From NCBI GenBank assembly GCA_041392165.1, contig JAWKMN010000004.1:1-64000 (forward strand): 64,000 bases of DNA. The letters are read 5' to 3'. Each line of letters begins with the position of its first letter. The first letter of the stretch is position 1. The translations under genes were made by a program, and so were the position numbers. Positions 19,757 to 29,412 of the stretch are shown one piece after another. Below the pieces are notes generated by a model. That model searched no databases. It was not told where the DNA came from and saw only the letters and a program-made list of their open reading frames with translations. Source of the stretch: Arenibacter sp041392165 (GTDB taxonomy: Bacteria > Bacteroidota > Bacteroidia > Flavobacteriales > Flavobacteriaceae).

Positions 19757-19880
19757 TACATGACAAAAAATAATTTTTCGTCATCGCGAGGTACGAAGCG
19801 ATCTGTTGCCCATTGGGTAAGATTGCTTCACTTTGTTCGCAATGACACATTTTTTATGCTCTAATCGGTTTTTGTCATGT
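19757..19880. repeat. Dispersed palindromic repeat (CGTCAT...ATGACA), copy A
   Basis: ATGACAAAAAATAATTTTTCG opens a segment that continues GTCATCGCGAGGTACGAAGCG...GATTGCTTCACTTTG and TTCGCAATGACAC. Its first 97 bases match, in reverse complement, the element at 43838-43932. The outer ends TACATGACAAAAA and TTTTTGTCATGTACT form a further inverted repeat. It fills the gap between ugd and the wbpP-type gene and could fold as a long RNA hairpin. Confidence 0.75.
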
Positions 19881-19891
19881 ACTGTTATAGT

Positions 19892-20890
19892 TTATTTTAA
19901 ATGGGACCAATACCATTGTACGGCTTCCTTTAATCCTGATTTTATATCGTATCGGGGATCGTAGCCCAATAATTTCTTGGCCTTATCCACAGAAGCCAAG
20001 GAATGGGGTACATCGCCCTGTCTATTGGGTCCGTGTATAACGGGGACCTCTGTTATTTTCGGATCATATACACTTAGGTATTCCTTTAAAAGGCCTACCA
20101 ATTCGTTTAGGTCGGTCCTTTCTCCATAGGCCACATTGTAAACGGTATTAAGGGCCTCTTTATTGTTTGATATAATGGCCCTAAGGTTCATTTGTATCAC
20201 ATTGTCTATATAGGTAAAATCCCTGGAATAGGTTCCGTCCCCGTTGATGACAGGCGATTCGTATTTCATCAATTGCATTACAAACTTTGGAATCACTGCG
20301 GCATAAGCGCCATTGGGATCCTGCTTTCTGCCGAAAACGTTAAAATAGCGTAATCCGATAGTTTCCAAACCATAGGTCTTGCTGAAGATATCGGCATACA
20401 ATTCGTTGACATATTTGGTTATGGCATAGGGAGACAAAGGTCTTCCAATGATATCCTCTACTTTGGGCATGTTCTTGGAATCTCCATAGGTAGAGGAACT
20501 TGCCGCATAGACAAAACGTTTTACTTTGGCATCCCTGGCGGCCACCAACATATTCAGAAACCCGGATACGTTTACATCGTTACTGGTAATGGGGTCGTTT
20601 ATGGATCGGGGTACCGAACCCAAAGCGGCCTGGTGCAGAATATAGTCCACATCTTTGCAGGCGTTTTGGCAATCGGCCAAATTTCGGATATCCCCTTCTA
20701 TCAATGTAAACTTGGGGTTGGCGTGCAAATGTGCTATGTTTTCGCGTTTCCCGGTAGCGAAATTATCCAGGCAGGTTACCTTGTTTCCATTGTTCAACAG
20801 GGTTTCACAGAGGTTGGAGCCAATAAAACCGGCTCCCCCGGTGACCAATATATGGTACCTCGTATTTAAATCTAGTAATGTGTTGTTCAT
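19892..20890 (-). CDS. wbpP: UDP-N-acetylglucosamine 4-epimerase (WbpP/TviC type)
   Basis: A 332-residue extended short-chain dehydrogenase/epimerase. The NAD site is ILVTGGAGFIGSNLCE, the catalytic Ser/Tyr/Lys set is in YAASSSTYGD and SPYAITKYVNEL, and GLRYFNVFGRKQDPNGAYAAVIP is the substrate-loop block of the WbpP/TviC subgroup that accepts N-acetylated sugars. It would interconvert UDP-GlcNAc and UDP-GalNAc (or the uronate forms). It is followed in the same direction by ugd and the WbpO-type dehydrogenase, a pairing seen in many capsule loci. Confidence 0.88.
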   Translation of the reverse strand: MNNTLLDLNTRYHILVTGGAGFIGSNLCETLLNNGNKVTCLDNFATGKRENIAHLHANPKFTLIEGDIRNLADCQNACKDVDYILHQAALGSVPRSINDPITSNDVNVSGFLNMLVAARDAKVKRFVYAASSSTYGDSKNMPKVEDIIGRPLSPYAITKYVNELYADIFSKTYGLETIGLRYFNVFGRKQDPNGAYAAVIPKFVMQLMKYESPVINGDGTYSRDFTYIDNVIQMNLRAIISNNKEALNTVYNVAYGERTDLNELVGLLKEYLSVYDPKITEVPVIHGPNRQGDVPHSLASVDKAKKLLGYDPRYDIKSGLKEAVQWYWSHLK

Positions 20891-21227
20891 GGTACTTTTT
20901 AATTTGAGGGCAAAGGTGAATAAAACAAATTTAATTCGATATTATTATCATTTTAAGTTATAATAAACTCGATGAATGGTAAGTTGGTTATCAGGTTATG
21001 GCGTTATTGCTTTTCAACAATGCACTGCCAACTGCAACTGTTTACTGGTTAGGGTTACGAAGTTATCAAGTAATGGAGTAATGGGGTTTTCTCAGGATAT
21101 TGATTGGAGCACATTCCCCCTCCTTGGGAGGGGGTTAGGGGGAGGACTAGGAGTTATATCGTTATGGAATTACTTGCTTTCTACTTCTATATCGGTCGAT
21201 TTTTCTCTTTCCCAGCCCTAAAGGGAG

Positions 21228-21690
21228 GAGAAAAATCCCAATAAAAGAATTTCACTTTTATATAGTGTTTCTCTTTATACTTAAAAATAATACCTATGCT
21301 CTAGTCCCGGGCCTGATTTTGTTATAAAACCAATTTGTCCCCTTTAGGGTCGGGGCAGGAAATTGGTTTTATATTCTTGTTTCTTGCTTCCATGTCCGGT
21401 GATTTATCTCTTCTCCTGTCTTAAAGCCCGCCTGTCCGTCGTTCCGGTAAGGACGGGAATGACGTAGTCGGGCAGGGGCGGAGAAAAATCCCAATAAAAG
21501 AATTTCGACTTTGAATATAGTGTTTCTCTATATATCTAAGTTTAAAAATAATACCTATACTCTAGTCCCGGGCCTGATTTTGTTATAAAACCAATTTGCC
21601 CCCTTTAGGGCCGGGGCAGGAAATTGGTTTTATATTCTTGCTTGCATGTCGGTTGATTTTTCTCTTCCCCCTGCCTAAAGGGTGGAGAAA
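21228..21690. repeat. Two degenerate direct repeats of about 250 bp
   Basis: GAGAAAAATCCCAATAAAAG at 21228 and again at 21481 starts two copies that share TAGTGTTTCTCT, AATAATACCTAT, CTCTAGTCCCGGGCCTGATT, TGTTATAAAACCAATTTG, CCTTTAGGG and CAGGAAATTGGTTTTATATTC. The period is about 253 bp. The rest of 20891-21853 holds smaller related pieces (CCCTCCTTGGGAGGGGG at 21117; AGCCCTTTTTAGGGAAGGAACCC at 21750). No gene is seen in this 960-bp gap. Confidence 0.85.
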
Positions 21691-21853
21691 AATCTAAAAA
21701 TTTAGTTCTTTTTTAGGATCGAAGCAAGAAATTGGTTTTTATTTCTTCCTAGCCCTTTTTAGGGAAGGAACCCTGTTTTTTCAAAGCGAAAGGCCATTCG
21801 CTGCTGCATACATTCATTGCTCACCTTACCACTTAATACTTTGTACTCAATAC

Positions 21854-22894
21854 TCAATTCTCCCCTCCAACCCCATAGTACATTTTAAACCATTCTATAA
21901 AATGGCCAACTCCTTCTCCTACGGGGGTGTTGGGGCTATAATTGTAATCTTGGATCAGATCGTCCACATTGGCCCATGTTTTTTCCACATCCCCCGGTTG
22001 CATGGGAAGTAGTTCCCTTTTTGCTTGGATACCTAGTTTTTTTTCAATGGCCTCTATAAAGTCCAGCAGTTTGACCGAATTGTTATTGCCTATATTGTAG
22101 ATTTTATAATTTTCCTTGGTATTTCTTCTTTCCTTGGTGTCTTTTTCCAGAATACGCACTACTCCTTCCGTAATATCATCTATATAGGTAAAGTCCCGTT
22201 CCATTTGTCCGTTGTTGAATACCTTTATGGGCCTGTCCTTGAGTATGGCATCGGTAAAGAGGAACATGGCCATATCCGGTCTGCCCCAAGGACCGTAGAC
22301 CGTAAAGAAACGTAGGCCGGTGGTAGCAAAACCGTACAAATGTCCATACGTATAGGCCATAAGTTCATTACTTTTTTTAGTAGCGGCGTACAGACTAATG
22401 GGGTGGTCTACATTATCGGTAGTCTCGAAAGGGATTTTTTTGTTAAGGCCATAGACACTGGAACTGCTGGCGTAGACCAAATGTTTGATGTTATAGTGGC
22501 GACAGCATTCCAATACATTTAAAAAGCCCACAATATTACTGTCTATATAGGATTCCGGATTTTCCAAGCTATATCTCACTCCCGCCTGAGCCGCCAAATT
22601 GCACACCACATCGAATTTCTGATCTTTGAACAGTTCCGGAAGGGCTTCCCGATCTTCCAGATTAAGACGGATAAACGAAAAGGAATCGGGATGTGTTTTG
22701 CTGGGGCCAATATGTCCAAATTTTTCGGCATTTTCCCGGGAAATACCCAATTCCTTTAAACGGTCGTATTTAAGGTTGGTTTCGTAATAGTCGTTTATAT
22801 TGTCCAGTCCAACGACCTGATGTCCTTTTTCGATTAATTTTTTGGATACGAAAAAACCTATGAAGCCCGCGGCTCCCGTAACTAATATTTTCAT
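21854..22894 (-). CDS. UDP-glucuronate 4-epimerase
   Basis: A 346-residue extended SDR enzyme converting UDP-GlcA to UDP-GalA. It has ILVTGAAGFIGFFVSKKL, the family-specific GLDNINDYYETNLKYDRL, NLAAQAGVRYSLENP, the catalytic YASSSSVYG plus SLYAATKKSNELMA, and LRFFTVYGPWGRPDMAMFL. These blocks are typical of the CapI/LspL/WbnF UDP-GlcA epimerases. It complements Ugd in this locus and supports a GalA- or GlcA-containing polymer. It lies on the minus strand with a long repeat-filled gap downstream. Confidence 0.9.
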   Translation of the reverse strand: MKILVTGAAGFIGFFVSKKLIEKGHQVVGLDNINDYYETNLKYDRLKELGISRENAEKFGHIGPSKTHPDSFSFIRLNLEDREALPELFKDQKFDVVCNLAAQAGVRYSLENPESYIDSNIVGFLNVLECCRHYNIKHLVYASSSSVYGLNKKIPFETTDNVDHPISLYAATKKSNELMAYTYGHLYGFATTGLRFFTVYGPWGRPDMAMFLFTDAILKDRPIKVFNNGQMERDFTYIDDITEGVVRILEKDTKERRNTKENYKIYNIGNNNSVKLLDFIEAIEKKLGIQAKRELLPMQPGDVEKTWANVDDLIQDYNYSPNTPVGEGVGHFIEWFKMYYGVGGEN

Positions 22895-23482
22895 TTATGT
22901 ATATTTATTTGCTTTTTAGTTGTAGTGCATTTTAATGCCGGTCTATCTTGTCCGATACGTGTTCTTGATTGTTGTTTAAAAGTGTAAATATACTATGTAT
23001 TGAATAAATACAAATGGGAATTATATTTCTTGACCAACGGCGAATATTTCCAAGGGAATTTAAACCCAGATCATTACGGTCTAAAGAACGTCTAAAGTAA
23101 TTTAGGAGTTGGCTTGCCGTTGTTTCTAGATGTAATTGAAAAAAATACGATGTATGGATCCAATGGCCATATTGTTTTGGATGGGGTGTTGACTTAAAAT
23201 GATGTTCACCCGATTTTTTGCAAGTTTACCGAAATATCCCCGCTTCCTGCTTTGTGATTGAAAATTACGTTTAATTTTACACACCGAAAGAGGATCATGG
23301 CCATTAATTGGGTATTGTTCCGCTTCTTTGGAAATTATCAGGTTTATCCTGTAATATTCAGGTCGATTAAATTGACTCAAGGAGGTAATTTGCGTATCTT
23401 GGTAGTATAATATACCAAAATGGCGTTAGGGAGTTTCCGGGTCAATTACCATTTTTGAATAATGTTAAATTGAAGTAACCAA
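22895..23482. other. Divergent promoter region between the UDP-GlcA epimerase and wbpM-like genes
   Basis: This 588-base AT-rich region separates the minus-strand epimerase from the plus-strand WbpM/Wza/Wzc group, so it should contain both promoters. No repeat, RNA gene or convincing coding frame is seen. The 84-codon minus frame at 23126-23380 has no recognisable features. Confidence 0.45.
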
Positions 23483-25438
23483 ATGATACAAAATTACTTG
23501 ACCAGTAGGGCACAAAAATATACTTCCAAATGGATTGTCTTGGCTATTGATCTGACCTTGATCGCTATCACTTTTGTGTTTTCCTATCTTATCCGTTTTA
23601 ATCTCACCCTTAATTTTGATAGCGATAAATTGCTTTTGCAACTGCCGGTAGTCATGGTCATTGCATTGGTAGCTTTTTTGATTACGGGCTCCTATAAGGG
23701 GGTAGTAAGGCATACCGGGGTGCGGGATGTATACAATATCTTTAATGCTATTTGTCTTTCCAGTATCATTACCATTTTTATGGTGATCCTTAACAGGGAA
23801 ATGGATGTTATGGAGGACTTTACAGTGCCCTTGTCCATTATTATTATACACAGTCTATTGAATTTTATAGCCTTAACGGCATCCCGATATGTATTTAAGA
23901 CGGCCTATTACAATTTTGTCAAACAATTTAAGATAACCAAGAACGTACTTATCTACGGGGCCGGGGAATCCGGAATCCTCACCCAGAATGCCCTTACGAG
24001 CCATACCGGGAGCATATCCAAGGTGGTGGGCTATATCGACAGGGATAATGAAAAGGTAGGTAAAAATATCAATGGGGTTAGGGTGTATGGTACGGATGTA
24101 CTTACTGAGTATTTTATAAAAAGGCACGATATATCGGAAATTATATTTTCCATACAGAATATAGATCGTAACCGATTACGGGAATTGGTAGAGGAGTTGG
24201 TGGATTTTCCCGTACAGGTCAAAATTGTTCCCCCAATCGAGGATTGGATCAATGGGGAACTGAAGATCTCCCAGATAAAACAGGTCCAGATCGAGGATCT
24301 ATTGGATAGGGCCCCAATCAATATCAAGAACAGAAGGATCTCCAATGAATTGAAGGACAAGGTAATATTTGTTACCGGTGGTGCAGGTTCCATTGGTAGC
24401 GAATTGGTACGGCAGATTGCCAATTGTGAATACAAGTCCTTGGTGGTTATTGACCAGGCAGAATCTGCCCTTTATGATCTTCAACAGGAATTAAAGCAGA
24501 ATGGGTTCCATAATTTCATTCCCATTGTGGGGGATATCAGGGACAAGAATAGGATGTCTACCCTTTTTCAGGAATATAGGCCCCATATGGTGTTTCATGC
24601 CGCCGCCTACAAACATGTGCCCCTAATGGAGTACAACTCCTATGAGGCCATTAAGATCAATGTGGCGGGCACCAAAGTCATTGTAGACCTTTCCCTGGAT
24701 AATAATGTGGACAAATTTATTTTTGTTTCCACGGATAAGGCGGTGAACCCTACCAATGTTATGGGGGCCACTAAGCGGATCGCGGAAATGTATATTAGCT
24801 GTGCCGAACAATATAAGAAGACTAAATTTATAACCACTAGGTTTGGAAATGTATTGGGCTCCAATGGTTCCGTAATACCACTCTTTAAGAAACAAATAGA
24901 GAAAGGTGGGCCGCTAACCGTTACCCATAAGGATATTACCCGTTATTTCATGACCATTCCCGAAGCGGCACAATTGGTTCTGGAAGCCGGAGGTATGGGC
25001 CAGGGGGGCGAAATATTTATATTTGATATGGGCGAATCCGTAAAAATATTCGATCTGGCCAAAAACATGATCAAACTATCAGGGCTCAAGTATCCCGAAG
25101 ATATCGATATTAAGATTACGGGCCTTAGACCGGGCGAAAAATTGTACGAGGAGCTTTTGGCCAATGGGGAAGATACCATGCCTACCTACCATAAGAAGAT
25201 CATGATCAGCAAATCCAGGGAGTTGTTCTATGAGGAAACCAAATCCAAGATCAATGAACTGTGCGTTTCCAATATGTTCTTTAATGAAAATACGGTGAAG
25301 TTGATGAAGGAAATTGTTCCTGAATATGTTTCCAATAATTCCGAATTGTGCAAACTGGACAAAAAAGATCCGGCCAATAGTGGAGGGGCTTATGCTACAC
25401 AGGAAACAAACCTTGGCAAGAAAATTTTACAATCCTAA
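23483..25438 (+). CDS. wbpM: Membrane-bound nucleotide-sugar 4,6-dehydratase (WbpM/CapD family)
   Basis: A 651-residue protein with about four N-terminal membrane helices (to about residue 135), a CoA-binding-like Rossmann domain starting VLIYGAGESGI, and a C-terminal SDR domain with VIFVTGGAGSIGSELVRQI. The catalytic region reads FVSTDKAVNPTNVMGATKR, with Met in place of the usual SDR Tyr, as in long WbpM/FlaA1-type dehydratases. It makes UDP-4-keto-6-deoxy-GlcNAc, the precursor of QuiNAc, FucNAc or bacillosamine sugars. The length matches WbpM homologues. It is the first gene of the plus-strand export group, about 60 bp before wza. Confidence 0.9.
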   Translation: MIQNYLTSRAQKYTSKWIVLAIDLTLIAITFVFSYLIRFNLTLNFDSDKLLLQLPVVMVIALVAFLITGSYKGVVRHTGVRDVYNIFNAICLSSIITIFMVILNREMDVMEDFTVPLSIIIIHSLLNFIALTASRYVFKTAYYNFVKQFKITKNVLIYGAGESGILTQNALTSHTGSISKVVGYIDRDNEKVGKNINGVRVYGTDVLTEYFIKRHDISEIIFSIQNIDRNRLRELVEELVDFPVQVKIVPPIEDWINGELKISQIKQVQIEDLLDRAPINIKNRRISNELKDKVIFVTGGAGSIGSELVRQIANCEYKSLVVIDQAESALYDLQQELKQNGFHNFIPIVGDIRDKNRMSTLFQEYRPHMVFHAAAYKHVPLMEYNSYEAIKINVAGTKVIVDLSLDNNVDKFIFVSTDKAVNPTNVMGATKRIAEMYISCAEQYKKTKFITTRFGNVLGSNGSVIPLFKKQIEKGGPLTVTHKDITRYFMTIPEAAQLVLEAGGMGQGGEIFIFDMGESVKIFDLAKNMIKLSGLKYPEDIDIKITGLRPGEKLYEELLANGEDTMPTYHKKIMISKSRELFYEETKSKINELCVSNMFFNENTVKLMKEIVPEYVSNNSELCKLDKKDPANSGGAYATQETNLGKKILQS

Positions 25439-25496
25439 TTTTTTAGTATACTTGTACTGAAAATTTCATAACCGTATTTCTAATAATCAAAATTCC

Positions 25497-26252
25497 ATGG
25501 GTCAAAAAATAATTATTGTTTTATTCATTTTTGCGCTTACTTCCTGTGCTTCCAGAAAGCAGGTCGTTTATTTTCAGGATACCGGAAATTTTGAAACCTT
25601 GGTGAATACCAATCGATCGGTTTCTAAATTCAAGGTAGACGATTTGGTGTCCATTCATGTATCCTCCTTAAATCCGGAAGCCAGTGCTCCTTTTAATCTT
25701 TATAGGGGAGGTGGTTCAACAACAGGGTTTAGGCAAGAGCCTGTAGATTACTTGGTGGATGAGGCCGGGGAGATCGATTTTCCGGTTATCGGCAAGCTGA
25801 AGATAGAGGGACTTTCTCCGGAAGAGTTAAGGAATATGCTAAGAAACCGACTTTCCGAGTATTTGAAGAGCCTATTATCAATATTCGTCTACAAAATTTT
25901 ACGGTCACTGTCTTGGGTGAAGTGTCCAGACCGGGGACATATCCGGTCAATGGGGAACAGATCACTATTTTGGAAGCGTTGGGGTTTGCAGGAGATCTTA
26001 CCATTCGGGGGTTCGGGAAAATGTCTTGGTAATTCGGGATTTCAATGGCACCAAGGTATATACCCGCATCGATTTGACCTCCAAAAAATGGTGGATTCTC
26101 CCGTGTATTACCTTACCCAGAACGATGTGGTGTATGTAGAGCCCAATAAATCAGGAATTACGGCCTCCAGTTTGGATCAGAGGGCCAGTATTGCCATTTC
26201 CATTGCTTCTGTACTGATTACTTCCACGGTCATATTAATTACAAGACAATAA
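25497..26252 (+). CDS. wza: Polysaccharide export outer-membrane lipoprotein (Wza-like), middle out of frame
   Basis: The start is a lipoprotein signal with lipobox ALTSC (Cys17), then KFKVDDLVSIHVSSLNPEA and FPVIGKLKIEGLSPEEL, the PES domain of Wza. The end, VYYLTQNDVVYVEPNKS plus a final hydrophobic helix, is also family-like. Between about 25867 and 26088 the open frame is nonsense. The real sequence is in the other two frames: EPIINIRLQNFTVTVLGEVS, PGTYPVNGEQITILEALGFA, then VRENVLVIRDFNGTKVYTR. Three one-base losses, near 25867, 26010 and 26087, sum to one codon and restore the end. Wza forms the outer-membrane export channel. As written the SLBB domain would be destroyed. Confidence 0.85.
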   Translation: MGQKIIIVLFIFALTSCASRKQVVYFQDTGNFETLVNTNRSVSKFKVDDLVSIHVSSLNPEASAPFNLYRGGGSTTGFRQEPVDYLVDEAGEIDFPVIGKLKIEGLSPEELRNMLRNRLSEYLKSLLSIFVYKILRSLSWVKCPDRGHIRSMGNRSLFWKRWGLQEILPFGGSGKCLGNSGFQWHQGIYPHRFDLQKMVDSPVYYLTQNDVVYVEPNKSGITASSLDQRASIAISIASVLITSTVILITRQ

Positions 26253-26291
26253 AATTCAATTTTACACCATAGTTCAATTTTGCATAATAGT

Positions 26292-28670
26292 ATGAATACC
26301 GGAGCTACCCATCTTTCCCAAAAAAAGGTAAATTATAAAGAATTGCTAAAACCGTATCTCAAAAATTGGAAATGGTTTGTGATAGCTGCTATAATAGGTA
26401 TTTTGTTGGGAGTTTTAAAAATTAGATATTCAACCCCGGAATATGCCATACAGGCCAAAATTCAAATTTTGGAAGACCAGGGAGCTACTTCGGAATTGGA
26501 TATATTTCGGGATTTGAATGTTTTTGGAGGAGGAGGGAATAGGGTAGAAGACGAGATTGAAGTTTTAAATTCCAGATCTAATTTGATCGATATTATTAAA
26601 CAATTGGGTTTAAATAAGAAGATTATAGCTTTGGGCAATATTCAACATTCGGATTTATACAAAAATACCCCTTTTAACGTTAGTTTTTTAGCTCCTGATT
26701 CTATTGTACATCGAGCCAAAGAGGAGTTTTTTATTACTATTAAGTCCAATACCTCTTTCCAATTGGCGGAAGAAGAAGATGAGCCTTCCACGGTACAACT
26801 TTTTGGAAAAACCATAAATACCTCTGTTGGGGAAGTGGTCATTACCCCGAATGAGTTGGATCTGAACAAGTATATGGATAGAAAATATAAGGTGGTAGTA
26901 AGTCCCATGACCATGGTGGCTGATGAGTATCAGAAGAAAATTCAAGTATCGATACCCAATGAGCAGTCAAATATTATCGCACTGGCCCTTAATGATCAGG
27001 TGATAGATAGGGGGAAGGATGTTTTAAATGCATTGATCCATAATTATAATCGCAACGCCATTAACGATAAAAAAGCCATAGCCGACAGGACCTCTAGTTT
27101 TATTGATGACCGGATTGCCAATATTTATGGAGATCTGTCCTCGGTAGATGAAAGTGCCGAGGATTTTAAATCGGATCGGGGTCTAACGGATATAGGGGCA
27201 CAGACCAGTTTGAACCTCAATATAGGGGCGGCCAACCAACAGGAACTACAAAATGCTTCCGTACAATTGGACATTGCCTCCTCTATGAAGGACATAGTGG
27301 AAAATCAGGAAGGGTATGAATTGTTGCCTTCCAATGTTGGACTTTCAGATGCCTCAATCGCATCCACCACGGCCAGATATAATGAATTGGCCCTGGAGAG
27401 AAAACGCCTGTTGGAAAGTTCCAATGAAAAAAACCCCATAATCGTTAACCTGGACCAACAGTTGGCAGGGCTTAAGCGCAGTATGCAATCCAGTTTAAAC
27501 AGTGTCACCAATAATTTGGAATTGCAAGTGAACAGTTTGAGCAGCCAGTTATCCAAAATCAATTCCAGGATATATTCTGCCCCAAAAAATGAAAGGGCCT
27601 TACGGGACATTACCCGACAACAACAGACCACCGAACAATTGTACCTTTACCTTTTGCAAAAACGTGAGGAATCGCAGATTACCTTTGCTTCGGCCACACC
27701 CAAATCCAAGATTATCGATAGTGCTTTTTTAGCGAGCAATAAACCGGTCTCTCCAAAAAAAAGTATTATACTGTTGGCACATTTAATTTTGGGATTGTTG
27801 GTGCCTTTTTCCGTAATCTATGGGAAAGACCTTTTGGATAATAAGATCCATAATAAGATTGGTCTGGAGAAATTGGTACAGGATGTTCCCGTATTGGCGG
27901 AATTGCCCAAACTATCCAAGAAGGACCATAAATTGATTTTAAAGGACGATCGTTCCGTAATGGCAGAATCCCTCCGTATTCTGCGGACGAACCTGGATTA
28001 TATGATCAAGACCAAAACGGGCCCGGGTAAGAAAAATGTAATCTTTATAACTTCCAGTGTTTCGGGGGAAGGTAAAACTTTTTTGGCTTCCAACCTGTCC
28101 ATGATCTTGGCCAATACCAATAAAAAAGTGCTTTTGATAGGGGCGGATATAAGAAACCCAAAATTGTACAACTTTTTCAACAATAAAAATGTTGATGAAC
28201 TTGGTAAGCGAAATAGTAAGAGGGATATTGGGTTGACAGAATTTCTTTATGATGATAGTCTGGTACCTAAAGATTTGGTACATTCCATGTTGGTACATAA
28301 CAATACTATTGATGTAGTGTATTCGGGTAAAATCCCCCCCAATCCGGCAGAGCTTTTAATGAGCAGTCGCATCAAAGGTCTGTTGGAAGAATTTTCGAGC
28401 AGTTATGATTATGTTATTGTGGATACTGCACCATTAATGGTAGTTACGGATACCTTATTGATAAGCCAATATGCCGATCACATAATTTATGTAACCAGAG
28501 CCGGGTCCACCGAAAAGGCGGTCCTTGAATACCCCTTAAAGTTGAAGGAGGAAGGAAAATTGAACGGGCTTTCTTTTGTTGTCAACGATGTTAAGGACAG
28601 CAATTTGGGCTATGGTGGTAAATATGGCTATGGCTACGGAAAGTCCGTTAAACAATGGTGGAAATTCTAG
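26292..28670 (+). CDS. wzc: Polysaccharide co-polymerase and tyrosine autokinase (Wzc-like)
   Basis: A protein of about 792 residues. It has a first membrane helix near residue 35 in a Wzz domain, a long periplasmic coiled-coil/GNVR part, a second helix near residue 500 (LAHLILGLLVPFSVIYG), and a cytoplasmic BY-kinase. Kinase motifs are the Walker A block VSGEGKTFLASNL, Walker A' LLIGADIRNPK and Walker B YVIVDTAPL. The C-terminus is a short tyrosine cluster, YGGKYGYGYGK, the expected autophosphorylation site. The upstream TTG at 26280 is in frame, but ATG 26292 is preferred. It controls polymer length and export together with Wza, and the phosphatase gene facing it is its likely partner. Confidence 0.92.
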   Translation: MNTGATHLSQKKVNYKELLKPYLKNWKWFVIAAIIGILLGVLKIRYSTPEYAIQAKIQILEDQGATSELDIFRDLNVFGGGGNRVEDEIEVLNSRSNLIDIIKQLGLNKKIIALGNIQHSDLYKNTPFNVSFLAPDSIVHRAKEEFFITIKSNTSFQLAEEEDEPSTVQLFGKTINTSVGEVVITPNELDLNKYMDRKYKVVVSPMTMVADEYQKKIQVSIPNEQSNIIALALNDQVIDRGKDVLNALIHNYNRNAINDKKAIADRTSSFIDDRIANIYGDLSSVDESAEDFKSDRGLTDIGAQTSLNLNIGAANQQELQNASVQLDIASSMKDIVENQEGYELLPSNVGLSDASIASTTARYNELALERKRLLESSNEKNPIIVNLDQQLAGLKRSMQSSLNSVTNNLELQVNSLSSQLSKINSRIYSAPKNERALRDITRQQQTTEQLYLYLLQKREESQITFASATPKSKIIDSAFLASNKPVSPKKSIILLAHLILGLLVPFSVIYGKDLLDNKIHNKIGLEKLVQDVPVLAELPKLSKKDHKLILKDDRSVMAESLRILRTNLDYMIKTKTGPGKKNVIFITSSVSGEGKTFLASNLSMILANTNKKVLLIGADIRNPKLYNFFNNKNVDELGKRNSKRDIGLTEFLYDDSLVPKDLVHSMLVHNNTIDVVYSGKIPPNPAELLMSSRIKGLLEEFSSSYDYVIVDTAPLMVVTDTLLISQYADHIIYVTRAGSTEKAVLEYPLKLKEEGKLNGLSFVVNDVKDSNLGYGGKYGYGYGKSVKQWWKF

Positions 28671-28671
28671 A

Positions 28672-29412
28672 TCAATAAAACTCATTTATCGTTTTTTCGA
28701 TAATCGGTACAAGCTGCTCCAAAACCTTTGGGGCAACTTGTATTTCTTTGATACCGTTTAACTGTTGTAAGTTGTGAACGTCTGTGGCCATAAAATCCAC
28801 TAAGCCATTGTTCAGGAGTTTATGTGCCTTTTTTTGAACCTCCTTACCATAAAATTCGCCCAAGGACAAGAGGTTCATCTGAAACAAAATACCATTGTTC
28901 TTATATTTTTGAAATTTGGAGGAATTCAGATGTAGGAAGGCATATCTTTCCGGATGGGCCAAGATGGGGAAGTACCGATGGGCGGCAATATTCAGTATTG
29001 CTTCATCAAAATTTATCGAGGGTTGTAGGTAGGACATTTCAATGAGCAAATAGTTGTTTCTCAACGGGACCACTTTTTCCTGTTCAAGAAGGTGATCAAA
29101 ATTGGCATCTATCATATGTTCCGCAGCTATATCCAGAACTATGTCTTTCATGCCTTCACTTAAAAGTCTGTTTAGTACTTGTCCAAGGGCAGCTTGGATG
29201 GTGTCGCGATCATTGGGGTAATAATTATGCATGATATGGGGCGTGGCAATGAATTTCTTTACCCCTATATCCGAGAACCCTTTTATTAGTTCCATGGAGT
29301 CTTCCACAGTTTTGGCGCCATCATCAATTCCCGGTAGTATATGGTTATGGATGTCTATAAAATTTTCAAGGGAGTCTACAACAAATTTCTTTTTCTGAAA
29401 AAAATAAAACAT
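28672..29412 (-). CDS. Tyrosine-protein phosphatase of the PHP family (CpsB/YwqE type)
   Basis: A 246-residue PHP-fold metal-dependent phosphatase. The metal motif DIHNHILPGIDDGA is near residues 20-33, followed by FIATPHIMHNYYP, LLIEMSYLQPS, PILAHPERYAFL and the late FMATDVHN block, all typical of CpsB/YwqE. It should remove phosphate from the tyrosine tail of Wzc and so tune polymer synthesis. The gene is convergent with wzc and their ends are one base apart, so transcripts from either side probably overlap. There is no signal peptide. Confidence 0.9.
   Translation of the reverse strand: MFYFFQKKKFVVDSLENFIDIHNHILPGIDDGAKTVEDSMELIKGFSDIGVKKFIATPHIMHNYYPNDRDTIQAALGQVLNRLLSEGMKDIVLDIAAEHMIDANFDHLLEQEKVVPLRNNYLLIEMSYLQPSINFDEAILNIAAHRYFPILAHPERYAFLHLNSSKFQKYKNNGILFQMNLLSLGEFYGKEVQKKAHKLLNNGLVDFMATDVHNLQQLNGIKEIQVAPKVLEQLVPIIEKTINEFY

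Noticed and set aside
23126..23380. Minus-strand open frame of 84 codons before the wbpM-like gene
   Set aside because: No family features. It lies in the promoter gap, and its codon use does not resemble neighbouring genes.
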